A stretch of 64,000 nt of DNA from the NCBI RefSeq assembly GCF_003219815.1, contig NZ_QJVD01000013.1, forward strand, positions 1 to 64,000. Direction: 5' to 3'. Each line of letters begins with the position of its first letter. The first letter of the stretch is position 1. Source of the stretch: Arthrobacter livingstonensis. Its GTDB lineage: Bacteria; Actinomycetota; Actinomycetes; Actinomycetales; Micrococcaceae. A program made the translations under genes and the position numbers. The notes beneath the pieces were generated by a model. The model did no database searches, was not told the origin of the DNA, and saw only the letters and a program-made list of their open reading frames with translations. Below are positions 1-7,306 of the stretch, piece after piece.

Positions 1-119
1 TGACATTCTCGGAGCTATATTCGGTAATGTGGAATACCTCTAGAACAGAACCCCCTGTGGAGGAAACAACACCAAAAACAGGTGGGAATCACGACACCAG
101 ATGGACAGTGAAACGGGTC

Positions 120-593
120 CTACCAGCTGATCCGGCCGAAATCTGCCCGGAGCCTGGCCCCACGGGGAGGGTGGACACACGCAACCCACGTGATGCGCCC
201 CAGCAGCTGCGCCCGGAAATCAGGGTGCCCCTCCCGATTTTGGCTCTCGGGTCCGTGGACGGCGCAGTTGCGCAGCACCGCCTTCAAAAGGTCGAACTCT
301 GATCGGGTGATATTCGTCCGCTCGTTGACCACCACGCCGGTCACGCTCTGCCGCACCCCGGCCGGGTGAATCCTTGTCTTCAAGCCGTTCAGCGCATGGC
401 CCTCGTCCGCCACAATCCGGGCCGCGCCGCGCACAAAGGCATCCGCGCGACGGGCCAGTTCAGCACTCCCGCTGAAGGCAAGGTCGTCTGCATAACGGGT
501 GTACACGGCGTCGAACGCGCCGGCCCAGCCGGAGAGCCGCGAATCCAGTCGGCGCAGCGTCAGGTTGGCCAGCATGGGCGAGGTGGGCGCGCC
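120..593 (-). pseudogene. Retron-type reverse transcriptase, C-terminal part (split by RIT element)
   Basis: This is the downstream piece of a reverse transcriptase gene whose upstream piece lies at 4077-5015. It resumes with GAPTSPMLANL, the usual continuation of the LPQG motif, and carries the catalytic YADD box (about residue 346 of the rejoined protein) and then VTGVVVN (about 396). The VTG motif after the palm is a hallmark of retron RTs, where it belongs to the region that recognises the cognate msr-msd RNA. The open frame closes at 120 with TAG. No frameshift is seen in this half, so the only evident damage is the insertion. Retron RTs make msDNA from their own RNA and usually serve phage defence; as it stands the gene cannot give a complete enzyme. 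Known: motif functions. Inferred: loss of function. Confidence 0.88.
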
Positions 594-653
594 CTATGAG
601 CAGTGCTGGGTTATGTGCAGTGCTGGTGCGTCAGCGTTGGTGGGGGTGGTGGC
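591..653 (+). repeat. RIT left terminal inverted repeat (63 bp)
   Basis: Perfect reverse complement of 3988-4050 over 63 bp. It holds two direct copies of a motif, TATGAGCAGTGCTGG and TATGTGCAGTGCTGG, 17 bp apart, with a third, inverted copy just inside at 664-676 (CACTGCTCATAAT). These are likely recombinase binding sites. The outer five bases, GCCCT, are also the left copy of the flanking direct repeat. Confidence 0.93.
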
Positions 654-698
654 TCTCCACAGTCACTGCTCATAATCCTGGTGGATTCTGGTTATGCG

Positions 699-719
699 GG
701 CCCGGCACCGTGCCGGGCC
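699..719 (+). terminator. GC-rich hairpin before ritA
   Basis: GGCCCGGCAC and GTGCCGGGCC form a 10-bp stem around a single C, followed by TTCGT. It lies inside the element, between the left repeat and the first recombinase gene. It looks like a stem-loop that could block transcription entering from outside, or act as an attenuator; the loop is too tight for a textbook terminator and the T run is weak. Confidence 0.4.
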
Positions 720-740
720 TTCGTCATTGGAGGTGCTGTG

Positions 741-1973
741 ATGGTTGCCGTATCGGAACTGGTTTCTGGCCTGGATGCCGAGCTGGTTCGTCTGGGCTAC
801 AAGGATTCAACGATGAAGTGGTATCGGGGCAACTGGGGCCGGCTGGAACGATTTTTCGTGTCCCGCGGGGAGCAGGAATTCTCGCTGGAGACGGCGATGG
901 CCTGGGTCGATGAGAGCTGCGGGGGCTTTTTCATGAAGGAACAGGCTGGCACGCTCAAGGAGACGGAGGTGTACTTGTTCCGGGTCGCGCAGATGCTCGA
1001 TGATTTCTCGGTGCACGGGGCGGTGCTGCGCCGCTATTCCCGCACCGTGAGCAAACTGTCGGCCGGTGACGCCGATGTCGTTGCCCGGTTCCAACAGTGG
1101 CTGCAGGCTCGTGGTTGCGCTGTATCGACGGTGCGTGCCTATGCGACGGTGGCCGTCGAGTTCTGCGGATTCATTGGCACGCGGGGCGCCCTGGCTTCTC
1201 TGGATGGCATGTTGGTTGACGCGTTCGTGGCCACACTGGCCGGATATCAAGCCAAGACCGTGGAGCACAAGCTCTGCGCGGTGCGGTCCTTTCTTCGCTT
1301 CGCCCAAGGCGCCGGACTGGTCGGTTCGGCGGTGCTGGAGGCAGTTCCCGCTGCCAAGTCAGTCAAAGGGGCCAGGGTTCCCTCGGTGTGGGATCCGGGG
1401 GATGTGAGGAAAATCTTGGAGGCGATCGACCGGGACAACCCCTGCGGCAAGCGGGATTATGCAATCATCTTGCTCATCACTCGTCTGGGGCTGCGTGGCA
1501 TCGACGTGAAGAGACTTGAGTTCAAGGATCTTGACTGGCCGGGAAACAGCATCTCGGTGGTGCAAGCCAAGACCGGCCGCAGGGTGACGCTGCCTCTGCT
1601 CAAGGACGTCGGCTGGGCATTGATCGCGTACATTCGCTCCGGCCGGCCCATCACGGATTGCCCGCAGGTGTTCGTGCGGCACACAGCCCCGATAGTGCCG
1701 TTTTCCGATCAGGATCATCTGTATCAGATCCTGATCAAACACGCCCGGGTGGCGCATGTGCCGCTTGGGGAGAAACAACGCCATGGAATGCACTCACTGC
1801 GACATACCCTGGCCACCCGGCTTCTGGAAGAGGGCACACCCATCGAGGCGATTGCTGAGATTCTCGGTCACCAGTCGGTTGCATCGACCGGTGTGTATTT
1901 GAAATCCTCGCTGAAACTCTTGACGCAGTGTGCCCTTGACCCGGACGTACCGGTTAGGGCGGTGACACCATGA
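741..1973 (+). CDS. RIT tyrosine recombinase A
   Basis: First of the three recombinases, 410 aa. The open frame runs upstream to 603, but ATG 741 has a GGAGG site 7 bases before it and gives a normal start with a SAM-like DNA-binding domain; the upstream stretch is the terminal repeat and hairpin. Catalytic residues are visible: Arg252 (LGLRGIDVKR), His351/Arg354 (HSLRH), His377 (LGHQS) and the nucleophile Tyr386 (GVYLK). Tyrosine recombinases cut and rejoin DNA through a covalent 3'-phosphotyrosine. The gene overlaps the next by four bases (ATGA at 1970), so the two are translationally coupled. It probably acts at the element ends with its two partners. Confidence 0.92.
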   Translation: MVAVSELVSGLDAELVRLGYKDSTMKWYRGNWGRLERFFVSRGEQEFSLETAMAWVDESCGGFFMKEQAGTLKETEVYLFRVAQMLDDFSVHGAVLRRYSRTVSKLSAGDADVVARFQQWLQARGCAVSTVRAYATVAVEFCGFIGTRGALASLDGMLVDAFVATLAGYQAKTVEHKLCAVRSFLRFAQGAGLVGSAVLEAVPAAKSVKGARVPSVWDPGDVRKILEAIDRDNPCGKRDYAIILLITRLGLRGIDVKRLEFKDLDWPGNSISVVQAKTGRRVTLPLLKDVGWALIAYIRSGRPITDCPQVFVRHTAPIVPFSDQDHLYQILIKHARVAHVPLGEKQRHGMHSLRHTLATRLLEEGTPIEAIAEILGHQSVASTGVYLKSSLKLLTQCALDPDVPVRAVTP

Positions 1974-2956
1974 ACGTCGGCAGCACACTAACCGAGGCGA
2001 TGGCGGCCCTGGTGGGCCAGAAGCGTGCCGTTGGCTACAAATACCTCGCCGAGGCGCATACGCTGGCCCGGTTCGAGATATTTTCTCGAACCGAGTTTCC
2101 CGGGCTGGAGACGGTGAGCGAAGAATCCGTGCAGGCATGGATCGCCGCCGCCCGGCGGCGCGGTGTCAAGCCCTCCACGGTGCAGAGCCTGGCCGCACCC
2201 ATCCGTGAACTGGCCCGCTGGCTGAACAGCCACGGCACCACAGCGTACGTGTTGCCCGCCGGCATGCTGCCCCAACCCACCCGCTACGTCCCGTATATTT
2301 ACACCGACACGGAGCTGGCAGCTTTTTTCACACAAACAGACCGGTGCCATTACTGTTCGCAGGTTCCGCTGCGCCACCTCATCATGCCGGTGCTGTTCCG
2401 CACCATCTACGCCTGCGGCCTGCGCTGTTCCGAAGCCCGCCTGCTACGCGTCGAAGACGTCGAGTTGACTACGGGCGTGTTGCAAATCCGTGATGCGAAA
2501 GGCGGCAAAGACCGGCAGGTGCCGGTCTCCGAGGCGCTGCGCGTCAGACTCGCCGACTACCACGACCGGGCCTCGGCGCACCCAGCCTGGGAAGGTGAAT
2601 GGTTCTTTCCCGGCCACTCAGGGCGCCCGCTCACGCTCGTCAACGTTTACCACAACTTTCGCCGGTTTCTGTGGCAGGCCCGCATCCCTCACCGCGGGCT
2701 GGGCCACGGCCCTCGAGTCCATGACCTGCGGCACGTTTTTGCGGTGAACAATCTTCGGGCATGGTTCGCCCAAGGCCAGGACGTCGCGGCATTGCTGCCG
2801 GTTCTGCAAACCTACATGGGTCATTCCTCCATAGCCGACACCGCCTACTACCTGACCCTGACCGCCGAGTCCTACCCGGACATCACCGCCCGGGTGCAGC
2901 AGGCCATCGGCGACGTGGTCCCACCTATCACGGAGGAGCAGGGCCATGGCCACTGA
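1970..2956 (+). CDS. RIT tyrosine recombinase B
   Basis: Second recombinase, 328 aa, coupled to the first through ATGA. The catalytic set is complete: Arg152 (CGLRCSEAR), His251/Arg254 (HDLRH), His285 (MGHSS) and Tyr294 (AYYLTL). An N-terminal core-binding domain (residues about 1-100) precedes the catalytic domain. It is more divergent from the other two than expected for recent duplicates, which fits the three-subfamily structure described for RIT elements. It ends 11 bases inside the next gene. Confidence 0.92.
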   Translation: MNVGSTLTEAMAALVGQKRAVGYKYLAEAHTLARFEIFSRTEFPGLETVSEESVQAWIAAARRRGVKPSTVQSLAAPIRELARWLNSHGTTAYVLPAGMLPQPTRYVPYIYTDTELAAFFTQTDRCHYCSQVPLRHLIMPVLFRTIYACGLRCSEARLLRVEDVELTTGVLQIRDAKGGKDRQVPVSEALRVRLADYHDRASAHPAWEGEWFFPGHSGRPLTLVNVYHNFRRFLWQARIPHRGLGHGPRVHDLRHVFAVNNLRAWFAQGQDVAALLPVLQTYMGHSSIADTAYYLTLTAESYPDITARVQQAIGDVVPPITEEQGHGH

Positions 2957-3950
2957 CTTCGCGATCTATCTGCGCCGTTTCCTCACCGACTACCTGGCAG
3001 GAATACGCGGCTACTCGACCAACACGATCCTCTCCTACCGGGACACGTTCAAACTGCTGATCTGCTACCTCCGCGACCAGCGATCCATTCCGCCAGAGAA
3101 GCTGACCCTCGAGCAGATCGATGCCCGTGCCATCACCGGGTTCCTTGACTGGCTCGAAACCAGCCGGGGAAACAGCACCTCTACCCGCAACCAGCGCCGG
3201 GCGGCCATCGACTCGTTTTTCACCTGGATGCAAACACAAGACCCGACCCGCATGGCCTGCTGCCAGGACATCCTCGCCATCCCCGCCAAGAAAAAGGACC
3301 AGCCCGCTGTGGCTCACCTGACCGTCGAGCAAACCCGAGGACTGCTGGCGTTGCCCGACCGGTCCACCCGGCAGGGCAGGCGCGACGCGACACTGCTGGC
3401 CACGTTGTATGACACTGCAGCCAGAGTCCAGGAACTCGCCGATCTGAGCGTCGGCGACATCCGCCTGGACGCCCCTGCCATGGTCACACTGACTGGCAAG
3501 GGCCGCAAAACCCGCCATGTCCCGCTGACCGGCAACACGGTGGCGCTGCTGGCAGCGTACCTCGCCGAACACCACCTCAACAGTGCAGGCCATGACCAGC
3601 AACCCCTCTTTTTCAACCAACACCAGTTCAAACTCAGCCGCGGCGGAATCACATGGATCCTTCACAAATACCAGAGGCGAACAGATAACCCAGAGCTCAC
3701 CAAAGCCCGCCTCAGTCCGCATATCCTTCGCCACAGCAAGGCCACCCACCTCTACGACGCCGGTGTTCCCCTGCCATATATTCGCGACATACTCGGCCAC
3801 GCCGACCTCTCGACAACCGAGATTTACGCGCGTGTCTCGATCGAGGCCAAACGCAAAGCACTCGAAGCGGCCTACAGCGAAATCGTCACCACCGACCTAC
3901 CCGAATGGAACCAGAACCCAGAACTGCTCACCTGGCTCGACAACCTCTAA
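2946..3950 (+). CDS. RIT tyrosine recombinase C
   Basis: Third recombinase, 334 aa, starting at ATG 2946 within the end of the preceding gene. It is the most XerC/XerD-like of the three: a phage-integrase N-terminal SAM-like domain, then Arg160 (AARVQE), His259/Arg262 (HILRH), His285 (LGHADLS) and Tyr294 (EIYARV). All active-site residues are present, so the trio looks intact and the element may still be mobile. The stop at 3948-3950 is followed within 38 bp by the right inverted repeat. Confidence 0.93.
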   Translation: MATDFAIYLRRFLTDYLAGIRGYSTNTILSYRDTFKLLICYLRDQRSIPPEKLTLEQIDARAITGFLDWLETSRGNSTSTRNQRRAAIDSFFTWMQTQDPTRMACCQDILAIPAKKKDQPAVAHLTVEQTRGLLALPDRSTRQGRRDATLLATLYDTAARVQELADLSVGDIRLDAPAMVTLTGKGRKTRHVPLTGNTVALLAAYLAEHHLNSAGHDQQPLFFNQHQFKLSRGGITWILHKYQRRTDNPELTKARLSPHILRHSKATHLYDAGVPLPYIRDILGHADLSTTEIYARVSIEAKRKALEAAYSEIVTTDLPEWNQNPELLTWLDNL

Positions 3951-3987
3951 CCCGACAACCGAACATTATGAGCAGTGTCTGAACCGC

Positions 3988-4050
3988 GCCACCACCCCCA
4001 CCAACGCTGACGCACCAGCACTGCACATAACCCAGCACTGCTCATAGGGC
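3988..4050 (+). repeat. RIT right terminal inverted repeat (63 bp)
   Basis: Perfect reverse complement of 591-653. The inner, oppositely oriented motif copy ATTATGAGCAGTG lies at 3965-3977, mirroring 664-676 at the left end, so both ends share the same three-site layout. Confidence 0.93.
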
Positions 4051-4080
4051 GGTTTATGCGCAGCTGCGCATAAACCGCCC
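4047..4080 (+). repeat. 34-bp perfect palindrome at the RIT right end
   Basis: Positions 4047-4080 are a perfect 34-bp palindrome centred between 4063 and 4064, with core TTATGCGCAGCTGCGCATAA. Each arm carries TATGCGCAG, the same TATGNGCAG motif found in the terminal repeats. Its outer arm contains the right copy of the direct repeat GCCCT. The left end of the element has no counterpart, so this is either an asymmetric part of the element, such as a crossover site, or a product of the insertion reaction. Confidence 0.85.
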
Positions 4081-5015
4081 TGCGGCAAGTGGGACGTGGC
4101 AAGGGCCCTGCGCAGGGCAAAGCGGTCCGCGGGGTCGCCGCCGGGCGGCATCTCGGCGATGACGCCCACGGGCACCGCGTGCGTGCACAGGCCGGTCAGC
4201 CGCTGGGCCACCGACTCGGTGAACCCGGCCTGCCGGAGCACGCCAAACACCTTGCCCGGGGTGACATGGGCAAAGAACGCGGCAAGGTCCAGGTTGACCA
4301 CCATCTCGGAGCCGGTATGCAGTGCGGCCCCGCTCACGGCACTGCGGCCGGGCACAAAACCGTGGGCGCAATCATGAAGCGGGATCGGCGCGAGCAGTTC
4401 CCGCAGGACCTTTCGTTGGAGCGCACGCAGCCGCGGATGTGGAATCTCCAGCAGCCTCGGCACCCGCCCGGGCCGGCTCCTCCACTGATAGCGGTAGTGC
4501 TGCAGCCGCGTGCTCCTGGCAGTGCGGTTCCAGTGCCTGGGGTCGGCAAACCACTCCAGCTCGCCGACGGTCAGGCCAAGGGCATCCACCAGCTCGGCCA
4601 GCGTATCCAGCCGGGGGACCTTGGCCTCACGGGCCGTGGCAGGCGACGCTGCGTAATGCACCAGCGTGATTGGCCTGCGTTGCCTGGCGGCCTTTTCAAC
4701 GGCTTCCCCGAAGGCCCCGCATTCAAGAACGACGGCGGCCAGCTCACGCGGTGCGTCGGCCGGGCATCGGTGGTAGCTGGCGAGAACGTGGGCGGCCAGC
4801 GGCCCCAGCCAACGCCGTCGTGCCCCCAAAACGCCAGCCCCGGCGGCGGTCAGGGCCGGTTTGGACCACTCCCCGGCCGCGAGGAAAGCGTGGGACAGGG
4901 CTGCGGCAAGCACGTCCGGAGTCGGCCGGGTGGTGCGGGCCAGCACGGCCGCACCGGGCGTGGGCGCCGACGATGTGGGCGGCGGGTGCGGCGGGGCCAT
5001 GTGTGCAGGATTCAT
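4077..5015 (-). pseudogene. Retron-type reverse transcriptase, N-terminal part (split by RIT element)
   Basis: Upstream 313 codons of the interrupted RT. Residues 1 to about 135 are an Ala/Pro-rich extension with no recognisable motif; RT homology starts near LDTLAELVDALGLTVGEL. Visible RT motifs are IPHPRLRALQRKVLRELL, HDCAHGFVPGRSA, a GAALH sequence where retron RTs usually show NAxxH, VVNLDLAAFF with the first catalytic Asp, and SHLPQG just before the junction. The rejoined length of about 469 aa exceeds the usual 300-350 aa of retron RTs and is close to the myxobacterial retron RTs, which also have an N-terminal extension. The ATG at 5015 lies three bases after the a2 repeat of the putative msr-msd RNA, the normal retron order. 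The reading frame beyond LPQG runs into the element and is meaningless. Confidence 0.88.
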
Positions 5016-5018
5016 GGG

Positions 5019-5184
5019 TGCGACGGCTTCATGGATGACCTGTCAGTCTGTTCGGGCGCGCTGCTGCGCGGAGCGCAGAGCCGCGCCCGAGGCGCTTGCT
5101 GGAGGCCAGTCTTCGTCCCCCGGGGTATCCCCGGAGAGGGTGGTGCACCGGGGTGCCCGCCCGCCTCATCCCGAAGCCGTCGCA
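5019..5184 (-). ncRNA. Putative retron msr-msd RNA
   Basis: Read on the minus strand, the segment opens with TGCGACGGCTTC, one base, GGATGA (5184-5166) and closes with TCATCC, two bases, GAAGCCGTCGCA (5038-5019). These pair as 12 bp plus 6 bp with a small internal loop, like the a1/a2 repeats that bracket retron RNAs. Between them are stem-loops at 5145-5156, 5120-5134 (CCGGGG, TAT, CCCCGG) and a long one at 5053-5089 (8-bp plus 6-bp helices, GGA loop), which would be the msd hairpin. The segment ends three bases before the start codon of a retron-type RT. Length (166 nt), order and position fit a retron. The branching G was not identified with certainty; a GG lies directly after a1. Confidence 0.72.
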
Positions 5185-5191
5185 TGCAGCC

Positions 5192-5222
5192 ACCCTAACC
5201 CACCTGCAGGCGCGGGTGTCAG
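5192..5222 (-). promoter_or_regulatory. Possible promoter of the retron RNA
   Basis: On the minus strand CTGACA (5222-5217) and TAGGGT (5197-5192) are 19 bp apart, a fair sigma-70-like pair. A start about 7 bases further on would be near 5185, the first base before the a1 repeat. The position is what makes it credible; the -10 box itself is weak. Confidence 0.45.
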
Positions 5223-5227
5223 GGCAC

Positions 5228-5328
5228 TCCGGCGCAAGGCCAAATTCGTGGCGGGTCCATTCGTGCGGGACGAAGCGGCGGGGCCAGCCTGCGGCGGCAT
5301 GCCGCGCGCCGCAGCCGGGTGCGCCGGA
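5228..5328. other. Structured non-coding stretch upstream of the retron
   Basis: The space from 5185 to 5437 has no credible gene. It contains a 9-bp perfect inverted repeat, TCCGGCGCA at 5228-5236 and TGCGCCGGA at 5320-5328. Smaller stems lie between the arms, including CTGCGGC/GCCGCAG around the palindrome GCGGCATGCCGC. It could be a second structured RNA, a control element for the divergent genes, or chance in GC-rich DNA. Confidence 0.35.
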
Positions 5329-5437
5329 TTTCCATGGCAAACGCCAAGGTCGTCCGCGTACGCTGGATTCCGAACAGCCGTCTGGCAGGTTTTGGGTGCG
5401 TTCCGACGTGCTGACGGAGAGATAGCGGGCAGGGCAG

Positions 5438-6235
5438 GTGAATCGCTTGGCGGATGGCGGCCGCAAAATTGGTGGCGGGACGATCCTCGGGATGCTGGCC
5501 GTTGTGGCCATGCTGGTGCTGTCCGCCTGCCATGGTGTCCCGGCCGCCACCCCCGGCGCCGCTTCCACCGCCTCTTCTTCCGCGTCCCAGGCAGACAAAC
5601 AGGTGCACAAGGTGGTGGTGGTTGGCGATTCGCTCAGCACCGGGATGGGGTCCTCGGTGGAGGACGCCTGGCCCAGCCTGCTAAGTGCCGCCCCCCTTGA
5701 CCCCGAGGACAGTTTCGACGTCGTCAACGCCTCCCAAAACGGCAGCGGCTATGTGCAGGTAGGTTCCAATAATTCAACTTTCGGCAAGCAGGTGGAGCAG
5801 GCCGTCACCTCCGATACCGAACTCGTGGTGTTCTTTGGGTCCGAGAACGACATGGGGAATTCGACGGCGGACATCGGCGCCGCGGCAACGGCAGCCTTTG
5901 GGGCGGTCAAGGCCAAGTCTCCCCACGCCGTCGTACTGGCAGTTGGGCCCCCTGCGTACACGACCCAGCCGGAGGCCGCACGGCTCGCCGTCAGGGATGC
6001 GATCCGAAAGGCCGCCTCCGGAGCGGGCGCCCTGTTCGTGGACCCGATCGAACAGGGCTGGTTCATCGGCGAGGTGGCCGAGCTGGTGGGTCCCGACGGC
6101 GTGCACCCCACGGCAGCGGGCCAACGGTACCTGCAGGCGCAGCTGGAAAAGCTCATCAAGGAAGAGATTGTCCCCAATCCAACCGCCGCGGCACCGCCGC
6201 TGTCGGATCCTTCCGGCAGCGCCCGGGCGAAGTAG
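5438..6235 (+). CDS. SGNH/GDSL-family hydrolase lipoprotein
   Basis: 265 aa, start GTG 5438. The N-terminus is a lipoprotein signal: charged start, hydrophobic stretch LGMLAVVAMLVLSAC with a lipobox Cys, then a Ser/Ala/Thr-rich linker. The mature part is an SGNH hydrolase: block I GDSLS with the nucleophilic Ser, GSENDMG containing the block III Asn, and DGVHPT supplying the catalytic Asp and His near the C-terminus. Such enzymes remove acyl or acetyl groups from lipids or cell-wall polysaccharides outside the membrane; the substrate here is unknown. The stop codon directly abuts the next gene, a putative esterase, suggesting a two-gene operon. Confidence 0.82.
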   Translation: MNRLADGGRKIGGGTILGMLAVVAMLVLSACHGVPAATPGAASTASSSASQADKQVHKVVVVGDSLSTGMGSSVEDAWPSLLSAAPLDPEDSFDVVNASQNGSGYVQVGSNNSTFGKQVEQAVTSDTELVVFFGSENDMGNSTADIGAAATAAFGAVKAKSPHAVVLAVGPPAYTTQPEAARLAVRDAIRKAASGAGALFVDPIEQGWFIGEVAELVGPDGVHPTAAGQRYLQAQLEKLIKEEIVPNPTAAAPPLSDPSGSARAK

Positions 6236-7117
6236 GTGGCGATGAGGGCCCAGGTCGGTCCGGGCACCGGGACCAGCAGCCAGAGGATCACGGTGGGCGG
6301 GCGCACCCGCACGTTTTCGATGGCCACGGCGACGGCTGGCCACGGAAATGAACCCGCCGCGCCGTCGGCGGTGCTGTTGGTGCTGCACGGTTCGAGCCAG
6401 ACTGGGCTGAAGGTGCGGGCCTTTAGCGGGCGCAGCTTTGACTACCTCGCGGCTGGCGGCCGCGTGGCCGTGGTGTACCCGGACGGCCTGAAAAAGGCGT
6501 GGAACCATGCTGCCAGGGACGCCCATACCGTGGATGACGTCGCGTTCATGGCGGCGCTGGCTGACCACTTTCACGCGCTGTATGGACCGGTCCCGGTGAT
6601 TGCGGCCGGCTACTCCAACGGCGGGCAGATGGTGATCCGGCTGATCCACGAGATCCCTGACAGGCTCGACGGCGCCGCCATCGTCAGTGCCACCCTGCCC
6701 CGGCCGGGCGGGTTGGCCTTTGCGGATAAGGCACTCCCGCTGCCCGTGCTGCTGATCCACGGCACCCGCGACCGGGTGGTGCCCTACCGCGGCGAAGGCA
6801 GGTTTTGGGGCCGGTGGGCCCGCAACCCGGGGCCGTCCGCGCCGGAGACGGCACAGTATTTTGCTGCTCGGAACGGGATCACCGATGCTCCCTCGGGGGC
6901 CGTCCTGCCGCACCGGCCCGAAAGCGGCCGAACCTCGGTCCGCGCCCGGCGGTACACGCAGGCGGGCTGCCCCCCGGTGACCCTGTATACCGTGGTGGGC
7001 GGCGGGCACGTGGTGCCGAACCGGCGCAAGCGGGCCATTTTTGTCCTGGGCCGGACCACGCAGGACCTCACAGCGGTGGAAGCCGTGGCGGACTTTTTCC
7101 CGGTGCTGCGGGGCTGA
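6236..7117 (+). CDS. Alpha/beta hydrolase, PHB-depolymerase/LpqC-like esterase
   Basis: 293 aa from GTG 6236 immediately after the previous stop; ATG 6242 is an alternative start two codons in. Alpha/beta-hydrolase features: oxyanion segment LVLHGSSQTG, nucleophile elbow GYSNGG, acid loop LIHGTRDRVVP and catalytic His in GGGHVVP. These match the COG3509 group (poly-3-hydroxybutyrate depolymerase, LpqC, feruloyl-esterase-like). No signal peptide is obvious with this start, so the protein may be cytoplasmic. It is probably co-transcribed with the upstream SGNH hydrolase; the substrate cannot be told from the sequence. Confidence 0.82.
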   Translation: MAMRAQVGPGTGTSSQRITVGGRTRTFSMATATAGHGNEPAAPSAVLLVLHGSSQTGLKVRAFSGRSFDYLAAGGRVAVVYPDGLKKAWNHAARDAHTVDDVAFMAALADHFHALYGPVPVIAAGYSNGGQMVIRLIHEIPDRLDGAAIVSATLPRPGGLAFADKALPLPVLLIHGTRDRVVPYRGEGRFWGRWARNPGPSAPETAQYFAARNGITDAPSGAVLPHRPESGRTSVRARRYTQAGCPPVTLYTVVGGGHVVPNRRKRAIFVLGRTTQDLTAVEAVADFFPVLRG

Positions 7118-7306
7118 ACCACACCGCGGCCAGCCTGCGAGTCCCGTTGTAAGCCGTGCTGCGGGCCTGAGGCATGGTGGCCGCCGTGATGCCCCTGGCC
7201 CTGTTCGGGACACTTCTGGCCGGGACTCCACCGGGGGAGTACGGTGAGGATCCACCGGCAAAACAGCGTTTCTTCCATCCTTACCGCATTTGGAGGCATC
7301 GAGGTC

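Larger units (their letters stand above)
596..4076 (+). mobile_element. RIT element (recombinase in trio)
   Basis: A 3.48-kb insertion with three overlapping tyrosine-recombinase genes in one direction, perfect 63-bp inverted repeats near the ends, and GCCCT direct repeats at 591-595 and 4077-4081. Removing it joins the two halves of a reverse transcriptase gene in frame across GGC-GCG (Gly-Ala), so the boundaries are well supported. Three tandem site-specific recombinases bounded by inverted repeats is the defining layout of RIT elements. There is no cargo gene. The right end has an extra 34-bp palindrome outside the inverted repeat that the left end lacks, so the exact right tip is uncertain by about 30 bp. 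Confidence 0.92.

Noticed and set aside
1-119. Gene remnant at the left edge
   Set aside because: Only a non-conserved short frame is present (27-302, plus); nothing supportable before the RT stop.
120-5015. Group II intron or diversity-generating retroelement RT
   Set aside because: The VTG motif, the AxxH-like site and the a1/a2-bracketed RNA favour a retron; there is no intron maturase X/HNH domain and no template/variable repeat pair.
5029-5727. 232-aa minus-strand open frame upstream of the RT
   Set aside because: Overlaps the a1/a2 structured RNA and the SGNH gene, with no domain; an open frame by chance.
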